Shown: piece after piece, positions 33,887 through 43,821 of the stretch
Numbering within the stretch: position 1 is the stretch's first letter
Layout of the letters: every line of letters begins with the position of its first letter
Source: an uncultured Flavobacteriaceae bacterium
Lineage (GTDB): Bacteria; Bacteroidota; Bacteroidia; Flavobacteriales; Flavobacteriaceae
Assembly: GCA_905182835.1 (NCBI GenBank)
Contig: CAJJDI010000010.1
Span: 50,155 to 114,154 of the forward strand
Length of the DNA: 64,000 nucleotides
Reading direction: 5' to 3'
Made by a program: the position numbers and the translations under genes
The notes under the pieces: model-generated
The model's input: the letters and a program-made list of their open reading frames with translations, nothing else
Told to the model about the DNA's origin: nothing
Database searches by the model: none

Positions 33887-35062
33887 TTAAGAAATTACAC
33901 CTGACCCAAGTAATTCATTATTTAAATACCATGCAACAAACTGACCTTCTGTAATAGCAGATTGAAATTGTTCAAATTGAACATAAATACCGTCTATAGT
34001 TTTTAATAAAGTTGCTTTCTGAAGAGGTTGTCTATATCTAATCCTAGCTTGCACCTTAATTTTTTCGTCTATTCTAATTGATAGATCTGACCTTAGCCAA
34101 TGTTCATCAGAATTAGAAACAAATAATACTTTTCTTAATAATCCAGGGTGATCATGCCCTTCACCTACATAAACTATATTTTTACTAACATCAGTGTCAA
34201 TTACAAATAATGGCTTTTCATAACCACCAATTCCTAGACCTTTTCTTTGCCCTTTAGTATAATAATAGGCACCTTGATGTTCTCCAATAATTTTACCATC
34301 TAATTGTTGATATTTGACTCCAAAGGCTAAATTTTCAAGATTATCATTCTCAAGAAATTCTTTATTATACTTAGGAGAATTCTTGTAAATTTCTACAATT
34401 TTTCCTGTTTTAGGTTTAAGTTGTTGCTTAAGAAAATCTGGTAGTTTGACTTTACCTATAAAGCATAATCCTTGAGAATCTTTTTTATCAGCAGTAATTA
34501 AATCTAATTCTTTTGCAATATTTCTAACCTCATCTTTGGTAAGATCACCTAGTGGAAATAACACTTCAGATAGTTGCTGTTGAGATAATTGACATAAAAA
34601 ATACGACTGATCTTTATTTGAATCTTTAGCAGCCACTAGTTTATGTATAGTATTGTTACCAAGTATTTCTGTTTCTTTTTTACAATAGTGACCAGTTGCG
34701 ACTAAGTCGGCCCCAATACTTTTAGCAATTTTTAAAAAAACATCAAACTTAATTTCTCTATTACATAGGATATCAGGGTTTGGAGTTCTACCATTTTCAT
34801 ACTCATTAAACATGTATTTAATGATCTTATCATTATACTCTTTACTTAAATCTATAGTTTGAAAAGGGATATTTAATTTCTCAGCAACAATCATAGCATC
34901 ATTACTATCTTCAAGCCAGGGGCACTCATTAGATATTGTCACAGTGTCATCATGCCAATTTTTCATAAACAATCCGATAACATCATAACCTTGCTTTTTA
35001 AGCAAATATGCAGCCACACTTGAATCTACTCCGCCAGAAAGCCCAACAACAACTTTTCTCAT
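33887..35062 (-). CDS. mnmA: tRNA-specific 2-thiouridylase MnmA
   Basis: MnmA puts sulfur on the wobble uridine 34 of Lys, Glu and Gln tRNAs. The 391-residue protein has the PP-loop [15 protein letters not shown] (residues 8-22), the two catalytic cysteines in [12 protein letters not shown] (near 101) and [11 protein letters not shown] (near 200), and the [12 protein letters not shown] motif (about 269-280). It is about 25 residues longer than the E. coli enzyme. It lies 45 bases after yidC and 3 bases before the subtilase. Confidence 0.95.
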   Translation of the reverse strand: MRKVVVGLSGGVDSSVAAYLLKKQGYDVIGLFMKNWHDDTVTISNECPWLEDSNDAMIVAEKLNIPFQTIDLSKEYNDKIIKYMFNEYENGRTPNPDILCNREIKFDVFLKIAKSIGADLVATGHYCKKETEILGNNTIHKLVAAKDSNKDQSYFLCQLSQQQLSEVLFPLGDLTKDEVRNIAKELDLITADKKDSQGLCFIGKVKLPDFLKQQLKPKTGKIVEIYKNSPKYNKEFLENDNLENLAFGVKYQQLDGKIIGEHQGAYYYTKGQRKGLGIGGYEKPLFVIDTDVSKNIVYVGEGHDHPGLLRKVLFVSNSDEHWLRSDLSIRIDEKIKVQARIRYRQPLQKATLLKTIDGIYVQFEQFQSAITEGQFVAWYLNNELLGSGVIS

Positions 35063-35107
35063 AGTATTAAATTACAAATAAAACAGTATCAAAACTGCAA
35101 GAAAATA

Positions 35108-36961
35108 TTATTTTTTGTTTGGAGATTGTTTTTGTTTCTCAGCTTCTTCCATTAGCTCCTTCATTTTCTTTTGAAAACGATTAGGTTTTTTTTGTGGTTT
35201 AGCTTTGTTTACTTGCATTTGTGCATGAATTTTATCTTCATCTAGAATATAATGCTTAATGACTAACATTATAGCTATTGTGATTAAATTAGAAATGAAA
35301 TAATACAAACTCAAACCACTCGCATAATTATTAAAAAATATTAGCATTAATATAGGAGAGAAATAAATCATATATTTCATCATTTTTGCCATATCCGGCA
35401 TACCATCCTGAGGAGGTTGTTGAGAAGCTACTTGCTGTCCAGTTGTCATTTTCATGTAGAAAAATATGGCTATAGAAGCTAAAACTGGGAACAAACTAAC
35501 ATGATCTCCATAAAAAGGAATATAAAAAGGTAAGTCAAGTACATTATCATATGATGATAAATCATCAGCCCATAAGAAACTTTTTCTCCTAAGGTCAAAT
35601 GCAGTTGGGAAAAACATAAATAAAGCATAAAAAACTGGTATTTGGACAAGAGCTGGCAAACAACCACTCATTGGGTTGGCTCCTGCTTTGTTATATAAAG
35701 CCATTGTCTCTTGCTGCTTCTTCATTGCATTATCTTTATATTTCAAACTAATTTCAGCTATCTCTGGTTTTAATATTTTCATTTTAGCCTGAGATAAATA
35801 AGATTTATACAAAACAGGTGATAATACCAATCTTACTAAAATTGTCATAACTATAATTGCAATTCCGAAACTTCCCAAAGTAGAACTTAAAAAACTAAAC
35901 AAAGGAATAAAAATTGACTTGTTTATAAAACCAAAAATACCCCATCCAAAAGGAATAGAGCTTTCAAGATTTTCATCATACTCACTTAATGTTTTACTAT
36001 CAGTTGGTCCAAAATATAATTGAAATTTTTCATCAAATTCATTATCAACATATTTTAAAGGAATATTAGAAATATAATTTTTCGTATAAGTAGTGTCAAT
36101 ATCTTCGTCAATTACCATGTTAATTTGAGATAACTTAACATTATTTAAAGGCTTAGAAGATAGCAATATTGTACTAAAAAAATGTTGTCTGTATGAAAAC
36201 CAATTCAACTCAGAAATAGTCTCTTCATCATCACCAGCTTGACCCAACTTGTCTACCTTATCTATATCATACTCATATGTTAATCTAGAATATCTATTTT
36301 CGTATGATATACTTTTTGAATTTCTTAAAGATTTATAATCCCATGTTAAATCATAATTTTCTTGAGTATTTACTACTCTACTTAAACCCTTAGAATTAAT
36401 AGAAAAATCTATCATATAATTATCTGGCTTAATTATATATTTGTACTCTAAATATTGATCTTCAGAAATAATTAACTTCATTAGGATTACTTTCCCCTCA
36501 TCAATATCATATTCAGAAGCTGTAAATAATTGATTTTTAGTATCAATCTCTCTGTTATTTAAAGTTTTAAAATTTAAATTAAAAATTGAACTTTCATCAG
36601 TTATCAAATAAATCGGCTTCTCTAGATGATTATTATAGTTTTTTAAATAAAGATTAGAAATGAAACCTCCCTTATTACTTATTTCAAGAGAGATTAAATC
36701 ATTTTCATAAGTGATATTATCCTTTACTAAAGATGCATTATTATTAAAGTTATCATCTAAATTTTGAGTTTCAGCTAAACTCACGTTGAAGTCAATAGAC
36801 TCAGCGACTTCTTGAATATCTTCAATATATTCAGCTGATTCTACAGTACTTGTTTCTGTAGTAATTTGATCAGGTATTGGTTGTAAATAAAGCCAAAGGA
36901 TCATAACAGCACCCATTAAAGCAAAGCCAATCAGTGAATTTATATCTTTTTTTTCTTCCAT
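35108..36961 (-). CDS. yidC: Membrane protein insertase YidC
   Basis: YidC inserts and folds inner-membrane proteins, alone or with SecYEG. The 617-residue protein has the N-terminal anchor (about 10-27), a large periplasmic beta domain (about 60-345), and then the five-helix insertase core starting near 360. The conserved arginine of the core groove is in IIVMTILVRLVLSPV. It ends in a lysine-rich tail (about 580-617) thought to touch the ribosome. It follows pyrG by 13 bases, a conserved Bacteroidota order. Its insertion partner, the SRP receptor ftsY, is at 47.7 kb. Confidence 0.95.
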   Translation of the reverse strand: MEEKKDINSLIGFALMGAVMILWLYLQPIPDQITTETSTVESAEYIEDIQEVAESIDFNVSLAETQNLDDNFNNNASLVKDNITYENDLISLEISNKGGFISNLYLKNYNNHLEKPIYLITDESSIFNLNFKTLNNREIDTKNQLFTASEYDIDEGKVILMKLIISEDQYLEYKYIIKPDNYMIDFSINSKGLSRVVNTQENYDLTWDYKSLRNSKSISYENRYSRLTYEYDIDKVDKLGQAGDDEETISELNWFSYRQHFFSTILLSSKPLNNVKLSQINMVIDEDIDTTYTKNYISNIPLKYVDNEFDEKFQLYFGPTDSKTLSEYDENLESSIPFGWGIFGFINKSIFIPLFSFLSSTLGSFGIAIIVMTILVRLVLSPVLYKSYLSQAKMKILKPEIAEISLKYKDNAMKKQQETMALYNKAGANPMSGCLPALVQIPVFYALFMFFPTAFDLRRKSFLWADDLSSYDNVLDLPFYIPFYGDHVSLFPVLASIAIFFYMKMTTGQQVASQQPPQDGMPDMAKMMKYMIYFSPILMLIFFNNYASGLSLYYFISNLITIAIMLVIKHYILDEDKIHAQMQVNKAKPQKKPNRFQKKMKELMEEAEKQKQSPNKK

Positions 36962-36974
36962 CTTTCTTAATTTA

Positions 36975-38591
36975 TTATAAATCTAGTTTACTATGTTCTA
37001 ATCCTGCTTTAACAAAAGACACAAATAAAGGGTGGGGATTGTAAACAGTACTTTTATATTCTGGGTGGAATTGAACTCCTATAAACCAGGGGTGATTATT
37101 TAACTCAATAATTTCAACCAAACCTGTTTTTGAGTTTATTCCTGAAGCAATCAATCCTTTTGATTCAATTTTATCTAAATAATCGCTATTAAACTCATAC
37201 CTGTGTCTATGGCGTTCGTGAATGGTATTTGAATTATAAATTTCTCTAGCATTACTTTCTTTTTTCAAGTCACACTCCCATGACCCTAAACGCATAGTAC
37301 CACCTTTATTAACAATATTTTTTTGACTTTGCATTAAGTCTATAACTGGAGATGATGTTTCCTCTACCATTTCAGTAGAGTTTGCATCTTTTAAGTTTAG
37401 TATATTTCTTGCAAATTCAATTACAGCCATTTGCATACCTAGGCATATTCCAAAAAATGGAATTTTATTAACTCTTACATATTCAATAGCTTGTATTTTT
37501 CCTTCAATTCCTCTTTCTCCGAAACCCGGTGCAACCAATACTCCATTCAAAGAAGCAAGTTTAGAATGAACATTTTCTTTATTTATGTACTCAGAGTGAA
37601 TTGAAATAATTTCTACTTCTACTTCATTAGTAGCTCCTGCATGAATAAACGATTCTAGAATAGACTTATATGAATCTTGTAATTCTACATACTTACCTAT
37701 TAAACCAATTTTTATTTTATTTTTAGGATTTCTATATCTTTTCAAAAAACTATTCCAAACATCTAAGTTTGGTTTGTCACTTTTTAAGTTTAGTTTTTTG
37801 AGAACAACTTTATCTAACCCCTCTTCTAGCATTAAGTTAGGAACATCATAAATTGTAGATGCATCAATAGATTGAATAACAGATTCTTTATCAACATTAC
37901 AAAACCTAGCTAGTTTTTCTTTAATTGCATTGCCGATCTCATGTTCTGTTCTGCAAACTAAAATATCTGCCTGAACTCCACTTTCCATTAATGTTTTAAC
38001 ACTATGTTGAGTAGGTTTTGTTTTTAGTTCTTTTGCAGCGGATAAATAAGGGATTAGTGTTAAATGAATGGCTAGTACGTTACTTTGTCCTAAATCCCAT
38101 TTCATTTGCCTTAGAGCTTCAATGTATGGTAGAGATTCAATATCGCCAACAGTACCTCCAATTTCGGTAATTATTAAGTCATATTCTCCTGTATTACCTA
38201 GAGTTTGTATTCTTTCTTTAATTTCATCTGTTATATGTGGAATAACCTGTACAGTTTTCCCTAGAAACTCTCCTTTTCTTTCTTTTTCAATAACACTTTT
38301 GTAAATTTTCCCTGTAGTTACATTATTTGCTTGAGATGTTGGGACGTTTAAAAACCTTTCGTAGTGACCTAAATCTAAATCAGTTTCAGCTCCATCGTCA
38401 GTAACATAGCATTCACCATGTTCGTATGGATTTAGAGTCCCTGGATCAATATTTATGTAAGGGTCTAACTTTTGTATAGTGACAGAATAGCCTTGAGACT
38501 GTAGTAATTTTGCAAGAGATGCTGCAATGATTCCTTTACCTAGTGATGAGGAAACTCCTCCTGTAACAAATATGTATTTAGTAGATGGCAT
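36975..38591 (-). CDS. pyrG: CTP synthase
   Basis: PyrG aminates UTP to CTP using glutamine and ATP. The 538-residue protein has the synthetase domain with GGVSSSLGKGIIAASLAKLL (about 11-30) and the type I glutamine amidotransferase domain with the nucleophile Cys in FFGICLGMQMAV (near 380) and VQFHPEYKS (near 515). On the minus strand a TAACTTTG -7 match (38612-38619) and a palindrome at 38595-38609 precede the ATG, giving a very short leader. pyrG leads the run pyrG-yidC-mnmA-subtilase-mazG. Confidence 0.97.
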   Translation of the reverse strand: MPSTKYIFVTGGVSSSLGKGIIAASLAKLLQSQGYSVTIQKLDPYINIDPGTLNPYEHGECYVTDDGAETDLDLGHYERFLNVPTSQANNVTTGKIYKSVIEKERKGEFLGKTVQVIPHITDEIKERIQTLGNTGEYDLIITEIGGTVGDIESLPYIEALRQMKWDLGQSNVLAIHLTLIPYLSAAKELKTKPTQHSVKTLMESGVQADILVCRTEHEIGNAIKEKLARFCNVDKESVIQSIDASTIYDVPNLMLEEGLDKVVLKKLNLKSDKPNLDVWNSFLKRYRNPKNKIKIGLIGKYVELQDSYKSILESFIHAGATNEVEVEIISIHSEYINKENVHSKLASLNGVLVAPGFGERGIEGKIQAIEYVRVNKIPFFGICLGMQMAVIEFARNILNLKDANSTEMVEETSSPVIDLMQSQKNIVNKGGTMRLGSWECDLKKESNAREIYNSNTIHERHRHRYEFNSDYLDKIESKGLIASGINSKTGLVEIIELNNHPWFIGVQFHPEYKSTVYNPHPLFVSFVKAGLEHSKLDL

Positions 38592-38594
38592 GTG

Positions 38595-38619
38595 TGCGTT
38601 ATAAACGCAAGCAAAGTTA
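38595..38619 (-). promoter_or_regulatory. -7 element and start-site palindrome upstream of pyrG
   Basis: The minus strand has TAACTTTG at 38612-38619 (TAnnTTTG match). The perfect inverted repeat TGCGTT-ATA-AACGCA (38595-38609) lies just downstream, about where transcription should begin and 4 bases before the ATG. It may be an operator, or a hairpin that covers the start codon. No -33 TTG is seen. Confidence 0.4.
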
Positions 38620-38658
38620 AGGATTTAGATAGAATTTACGCTAGTATTAGATGAAATA

Positions 38659-40533
38659 TTAATCAATAACTTTTAATTCCAAATTTTCATACTTGATAAT
38701 ATAGCTGGATATATTTTTATACCCCAAACTATCCGTATTTCTAACGTATTTAAATTTGTTTTCTAAGTATTCAGACTCGATTGAATCATCTTGATTAAAA
38801 GTTGCATTATCAGAACTAAGCCTAAGTAATAGATCTAGAATCAAGTCATACCCGCGAACAACATATTTATTAGGCGTGAAATTGTATTTATTATTAAAAT
38901 TTGAAATAAAAATTGTGTTAGAGTCGTAATCTAATGGTTTTTTAAATGAAGGGTAATGAAAATTTAAATTTGATAAATAATAATTTGAAATATTCACTCC
39001 CGAAAATGCCTTGCCTGCAGATGTTGTAAATAGTAATATCTCATGAGTTTCATCAACGAAAGAATTCAAGATACTTGTTACGTTAGAAACAAAACCCTGA
39101 TCTCTTGTTTCGAGAAAAACAATATTTCTACCCTCTACAAAAGTTGAGTCTAAATCTTCTAAAACTAAAGATTTAGTATCAACACCTAAGTCATTAATAG
39201 TGGAAAAAAAAGTAGTCGCATTTAAAAACTTCTGTTTAAGTTTATTAGTTGAAAGTAAATTTTCAGAATCAGAAATAATAAATTTTTTGTTTTCAATAGT
39301 ATCAGATTCTACAAATGAAACTATTTTTTCAAATAAAATATCATCACTAGTTATTGTATTAATCACATTAACACCAGGGTTAACTTTACTAAGCGGTGAA
39401 ACAAGATATGAAGATTTGTTTTCTAATAACACAGATGTATAATTAAACGCATCTGCTGTTAATGGACCAACAATCAAATCGTAAGCCTGTAACATATTTT
39501 TATTAACTAGTTCAAAAATGTCAGTTTTACTTGATGTATTTGTATCAAAAACATCAAGCTCTATTGGAATTCCAAAACTAGCTATAGAATCTATAGCTGT
39601 TATAGCCCCTAAATAAAAATCTAATGATAAATTCAGTAGCTTGTCATTGGCCAATTGACTTTTTGTTATCTGAACAGAATCAAAGTTTATATTGTTAATT
39701 CCTATTGGCAAAAGAAGAGCCACTTTCTTTTTAGTAAAGTCTACTAAGTTAAATTCACGGTCAGTTACTAAATTTTCTTTAAGATCTATTTCCTTAGGTA
39801 ATTTAAGAATCATTCCATCCCTAAGTTCAGAGTTAGTTAAAATAGGGTTTAAGGATTTAATCATCTCTTCTTCAATACCTAATTTAACTTTTAATCTATA
39901 AAAACCCTCTTTAGGTAAAACTTTATAATAAGCGTAATTTTCATCAATTTCATTGACATTTTTAAAATCAATATTAGGGACGACTATTTTTTCAGAAACC
40001 TGTAAGAACTCATTAATATTGGGATTCATTAATTCAAGTTGATCTATTGTAATCCCATACTTATAAGCAACTCTCCACTTACCTTCTTTAGCAAGTACTC
40101 GATAATACTTTACCTTATTTTTTATTTCACTATTGTATGAAATTAAAGCTTCTGTTGGTATTTTTATTAATGATCCTTTTTTTAATTTATCATTGGATAA
40201 GTTATTATACTTAACAAGCATCTCTAAGCTAACATCATATAGATTTGAAATCTTTACTAGAGTTTGCTTTCTTCTAACCTTGTGTAAAATATAATTATTC
40301 TCATCAATAATAGAAACTTGATTCTTCGGTATAATTATTTGATCACCAATTTTTAGATTTTTTTCTATAAAATTTGGATTAAGAACAGAGAAATCATGAG
40401 AAGTTATAGAATTGTTTTCTAAGAAAATCTCTATAGGTTGATTCTTTTCAATAATTTGTTTGTGAAACATCTGTGAAAAAACATTTCCATAAACAAAAAA
40501 TAAAATCAAAAAGTATTTTATTTTATACCACAT
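38659..40533 (-). CDS. LysM-repeat protein fused to a periplasmic-binding (type I) domain
   Basis: The 624-residue protein starts at the ATG at 40533, giving the signal peptide MWYKIKYFLILFFVYGNVFS. The longer open frame runs inside guaA and is rejected. Three or four LysM-like modules follow (about 25-285). Examples are ILHKVRRKQTLVKISNLYDV with NNLSNDKLKKGSLIKIP, and YYRVLAKEGKWRVAYKYGIT; the later ones are degenerate. The rest (about 300-624) resembles type I periplasmic-binding or amino-acid ABC substrate-binding proteins (KKVALLLPIGINN, DLIVGPLTADAFNY). LysM binds peptidoglycan, so the ligand-binding domain is probably held to the cell wall. It begins 1 base after guaA. Confidence 0.85.
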   Translation of the reverse strand: MWYKIKYFLILFFVYGNVFSQMFHKQIIEKNQPIEIFLENNSITSHDFSVLNPNFIEKNLKIGDQIIIPKNQVSIIDENNYILHKVRRKQTLVKISNLYDVSLEMLVKYNNLSNDKLKKGSLIKIPTEALISYNSEIKNKVKYYRVLAKEGKWRVAYKYGITIDQLELMNPNINEFLQVSEKIVVPNIDFKNVNEIDENYAYYKVLPKEGFYRLKVKLGIEEEMIKSLNPILTNSELRDGMILKLPKEIDLKENLVTDREFNLVDFTKKKVALLLPIGINNINFDSVQITKSQLANDKLLNLSLDFYLGAITAIDSIASFGIPIELDVFDTNTSSKTDIFELVNKNMLQAYDLIVGPLTADAFNYTSVLLENKSSYLVSPLSKVNPGVNVINTITSDDILFEKIVSFVESDTIENKKFIISDSENLLSTNKLKQKFLNATTFFSTINDLGVDTKSLVLEDLDSTFVEGRNIVFLETRDQGFVSNVTSILNSFVDETHEILLFTTSAGKAFSGVNISNYYLSNLNFHYPSFKKPLDYDSNTIFISNFNNKYNFTPNKYVVRGYDLILDLLLRLSSDNATFNQDDSIESEYLENKFKYVRNTDSLGYKNISSYIIKYENLELKVID

Positions 40534-40534
40534 T

Positions 40535-42067
40535 TTATTCCCATTCAATTGTTGCAGGAGGTTTTGAGCTAATATCATATACAACTCTGTTAACTCCTTT
40601 AACTCTATTAATAATTGTGTTAGATATTTTTTGCAAAAACTTATATGGCAAATCAACCCAGTCAGCTGTCATACCATCAGTACTCTCAACAGCTCTTAAA
40701 GCAACACATTTCTCATATGTTCTTTCATCACCCATAACCCCTACACTATTAACAGGGAGTAATATAGCGCCAGCTTGCCATACCTTATCATAGAGCTCCC
40801 ATTCTTTTAAACCTTCTATAAATATATGATCAACTTCTTGTAGAATTTTAACTTTATCTCTTGTAATATCACCCAGAATTCTAATCCCTAAACCAGGACC
40901 AGGAAATGGATGCCTACCTAATAATTTAGGATCTATTCCTAATGATGCTCCAACTCTTCTTACTTCATCTTTAAAAAGTAATTTTAAAGGTTCTACAACA
41001 CTAAGCTTCATAAAGTCTGGCAAGCCTCCAACATTGTGATGACTCTTTATTGTAGCAGATGGACCACCAGTTGCTGAAATACTTTCAATAACATCCGGGT
41101 ATATAGTACCTTGAGCCAACCAATTAGCATTTGGTATTTTTTTAGATTCCTCGTCAAAGGCTTCAATAAAAACTCTTCCAATTGCTTTTCTTTTAATTTC
41201 CGGATCTTCTATTCCCTTTAAAGCATTATAAAACTGTTCAGAGTAATCAATTCCTTTTACATTTAAATTCATCCCATGATATTGATTAAGTACATCTTGA
41301 AATTCATTTTTTCTAAGCAAACCGTTATTTACAAAAACACAATTCAAATTACTTCCAATGGCTTTATGTAATAAAACAGCTGCTACAGTTGAATCAACTC
41401 CACCAGAAAGTCCTAAAATAACCTTATCCGTTCCAATTGTCTTTTTAAGAGATTCAACAGTCATATCAACAAATGAATCAGGAGTCCAATCCTGATTTAA
41501 TTTTGATATTTTAATTAAAAAATTCTCTAAGATCTTTTTACCATCCTTTGTGTGATAAACTTCTGGATGAAATTGCAGAGCATAGGTATCTTCACCATTT
41601 ATTCTATATGCAGCATTAGTAACATCACTAGTACTAGCAAGTAAAGTTGAATTGTCAGGCAGGTTTTTAATTGTATCACTATGACTCATCCAAACTTGAC
41701 TCCCAACTGAAATATTTGAAAATAATAAATCCTCACTATTGATATAACTTAAGTTAGCTCTACCATACTCTCTAATATTAGATGCAGATACTAATCCACC
41801 ATAATTTTGAGCAATTAATTGAGCTCCATAACACACAGCCAGAACTGGTAATTTTTTAGATATTAGACTTAAATCCGGCTTTGGAGAATTTTCATCTCTA
41901 ACAGAAAATGGGCTACCTGACAATATTACAGATTTATAAGCACTTAAATCATTTGGAATTTTATTGTAAGGGAAAATCTCACAATAAATATTTAATTCTC
42001 TAACTCTTCTAGCTATAAGCTGTGTATACTGAGAACCAAAATCTAAAATTAATACCTTATTTTGCAT
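40535..42067 (-). CDS. guaA: GMP synthase (glutamine-hydrolysing)
   Basis: GuaA converts XMP to GMP. The 510-residue protein has the class I amidotransferase domain with the nucleophile in [14 protein letters not shown] (Cys near residue 79) and [10 protein letters not shown] (His near 166). The ATP pyrophosphatase domain has the PP-loop [17 protein letters not shown] (about 216-232). The C-terminal dimerisation domain ends [17 protein letters not shown], as in other GuaA proteins. It follows bshC after 53 bases and leads into the LysM gene with no space, so the two share a transcript. Confidence 0.97.
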   Translation of the reverse strand: MQNKVLILDFGSQYTQLIARRVRELNIYCEIFPYNKIPNDLSAYKSVILSGSPFSVRDENSPKPDLSLISKKLPVLAVCYGAQLIAQNYGGLVSASNIREYGRANLSYINSEDLLFSNISVGSQVWMSHSDTIKNLPDNSTLLASTSDVTNAAYRINGEDTYALQFHPEVYHTKDGKKILENFLIKISKLNQDWTPDSFVDMTVESLKKTIGTDKVILGLSGGVDSTVAAVLLHKAIGSNLNCVFVNNGLLRKNEFQDVLNQYHGMNLNVKGIDYSEQFYNALKGIEDPEIKRKAIGRVFIEAFDEESKKIPNANWLAQGTIYPDVIESISATGGPSATIKSHHNVGGLPDFMKLSVVEPLKLLFKDEVRRVGASLGIDPKLLGRHPFPGPGLGIRILGDITRDKVKILQEVDHIFIEGLKEWELYDKVWQAGAILLPVNSVGVMGDERTYEKCVALRAVESTDGMTADWVDLPYKFLQKISNTIINRVKGVNRVVYDISSKPPATIEWE

Positions 42068-42120
42068 GTGTAAAAATATAAAATAGATTTTAAAATAATT
42101 AGATAAAGAATTAAATATTT

Positions 42121-43716
42121 TTAAAGCTCTATAATTGTGAATTTATTATTTAAGGGTGAAATATTCTCTTTTAATATTTTTATAAATTCCTTCCCATATT
42201 CCAAATAGAATTCAGAAAAATTAACTGACCTTTCCTGTAATGAATTATCAGGAAACAATTCACTCTGTATTGAGGTAATTCTGGAAATGTGTGATTCATA
42301 CTTTCTTTTATTAGCATTCAGCAATCTTTTTTCTAAATTCAACAATCCTTTCAATTGTTTTTGTTCTTGGGCATTTACAGCACCAACAAAACTAATATCA
42401 GTAAGCTTAGATACTTCTCTCAAAGCATTGAATTGTTTCAATAAAAATAATTTTTGATTATCAAAATCAAATTTAGCAGATGCTAATGATGTAGTTTTAG
42501 AAGTTATTAATTCATTTTGACTTAAAAAAAGCTCTTGTATAGTTGTATTCATTTTACTTAGTTTCTCAAATTGCTTTTTCTTAACTAATAAAACTGAATT
42601 TCTATTTAAGAGTATTGGAAAACTCAAATCCGATTCATCGAAGCATTTTTTTAATTCTAACCAATATGAAATTTCAGAGCCACCGCCAATATAACATATA
42701 TTAGGAAGGATTGACTCCTGATACAAAGGTCTTAACAAAACATTTGGAGAGAAGTTTTCAGGATGAATTTTTAGTTCATTAATAATCTCATCTTTTGTCC
42801 AAATAAATTTTTGATCATCAGTTGAAAAACCATCTTTATGATTAATAATTCTATTTCTTGAATCCTTAGATAGGTAAAATAAATTTATTTTTCTAGGGTT
42901 AACTTCAGCTTTATATTTTTTGTTTTTTAAATCATCAATTGTTTTTAACGAATTGTTAAAAATAAGATTGTTAATTAATTCATTTTTAATTATGGGTGAA
43001 AATATTTTTTTTAATTCTCGTTCATTAGAATCTAAAATAACAAGTTTATAATCTTGAAATAACTCGTGAACAAGTTTCCTTGTTGCCTCAGATAAATCTT
43101 TAGATTTTATATATGACTCTTCAAATAACCTAACAAGATTATCTGAATTTATGTTATTTGGCAATAGTTCAGAAAACTTATCTAAGGTAGCTTTCAAGTT
43201 ATTAGTTATAAACTTACCTACTTCACCTTTCTGATTAGATTCCCAAATGATATTTTTATCCTTATACTTGAAGCTTTTAATTTCCTCAAAATCATGATCT
43301 TCAGTCGCCATCCAGTAAATAGGTATAAAATTAAATTTTGGATATTTAATTTTTAATTCTTCAGTTAAGTTGATAGTTGATATGATTTTATATAAGAAAT
43401 ATAAAGGTCCTGTAAAAAGGCAAAGCTGATGACCAGTTGTAACTGTAAATGTATTTTCTGCAGAGATTAAATCAATACTCTGCTTAATTTCATCAGTCAC
43501 GTTTATTGCAGAATACTGTTTTACCAACACATCCCTTAAAGTTAATCTATCCGCTTTTTTAAAATTTTCTTTTTTTGAAAGTATTTGGTTTTTAAAGCTT
43601 TCTAGACTAGGTTTATTATTATAAAAAGGTCTTAAATCATCTGATCCTTCAATGTAATCACAAAACAGTGAATTGAAATAATTAGTATCTCTATATGAAA
43701 TGTATCTATTAGACAT
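42121..43716 (-). CDS. bshC: Putative bacillithiol biosynthesis cysteine-adding enzyme BshC
   Basis: The 531-residue protein matches the BshC (YllA) family: [17 protein letters not shown] at the start, [20 protein letters not shown] (about 91-110), [17 protein letters not shown] (about 130-146) and [13 protein letters not shown] near 350. A C-terminal coiled-coil part follows. In Firmicutes BshC adds cysteine to glucosaminyl-malate to make bacillithiol, a thiol used for redox and detoxification. The bshA and bshB partners are not in this window. A -7 match lies about 50 bases upstream. Confidence 0.9.
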   Translation of the reverse strand: MSNRYISYRDTNYFNSLFCDYIEGSDDLRPFYNNKPSLESFKNQILSKKENFKKADRLTLRDVLVKQYSAINVTDEIKQSIDLISAENTFTVTTGHQLCLFTGPLYFLYKIISTINLTEELKIKYPKFNFIPIYWMATEDHDFEEIKSFKYKDKNIIWESNQKGEVGKFITNNLKATLDKFSELLPNNINSDNLVRLFEESYIKSKDLSEATRKLVHELFQDYKLVILDSNERELKKIFSPIIKNELINNLIFNNSLKTIDDLKNKKYKAEVNPRKINLFYLSKDSRNRIINHKDGFSTDDQKFIWTKDEIINELKIHPENFSPNVLLRPLYQESILPNICYIGGGSEISYWLELKKCFDESDLSFPILLNRNSVLLVKKKQFEKLSKMNTTIQELFLSQNELITSKTTSLASAKFDFDNQKLFLLKQFNALREVSKLTDISFVGAVNAQEQKQLKGLLNLEKRLLNANKRKYESHISRITSIQSELFPDNSLQERSVNFSEFYLEYGKEFIKILKENISPLNNKFTIIEL

Positions 43717-43763
43717 TAATTTATATTGATTAGTAAATATAATATAGTTTAATATTATAATTG

Positions 43764-43771
43764 CAAAAGTA
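43764..43771 (-). promoter_or_regulatory. Possible -7 element for bshC
   Basis: The minus strand reads TACTTTTG, matching TAnnTTTG, in the 105-base divergent gap between bshC and the M14 peptidase. It could also drive the downstream guaA and LysM genes. No clear -33 TTG is present. Confidence 0.35.
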
Positions 43772-43821
43772 TAATTAATTAGTTTTCTTTATGTAATATA
43801 CATACCCCTAAATAACCGATT

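Noticed and set aside
40534..40656. Longer N terminus for the LysM protein, starting inside guaA
   Set aside because: It would hide the good signal peptide that begins at 40533 and would overlap the conserved C-terminal end of guaA by 122 bases.
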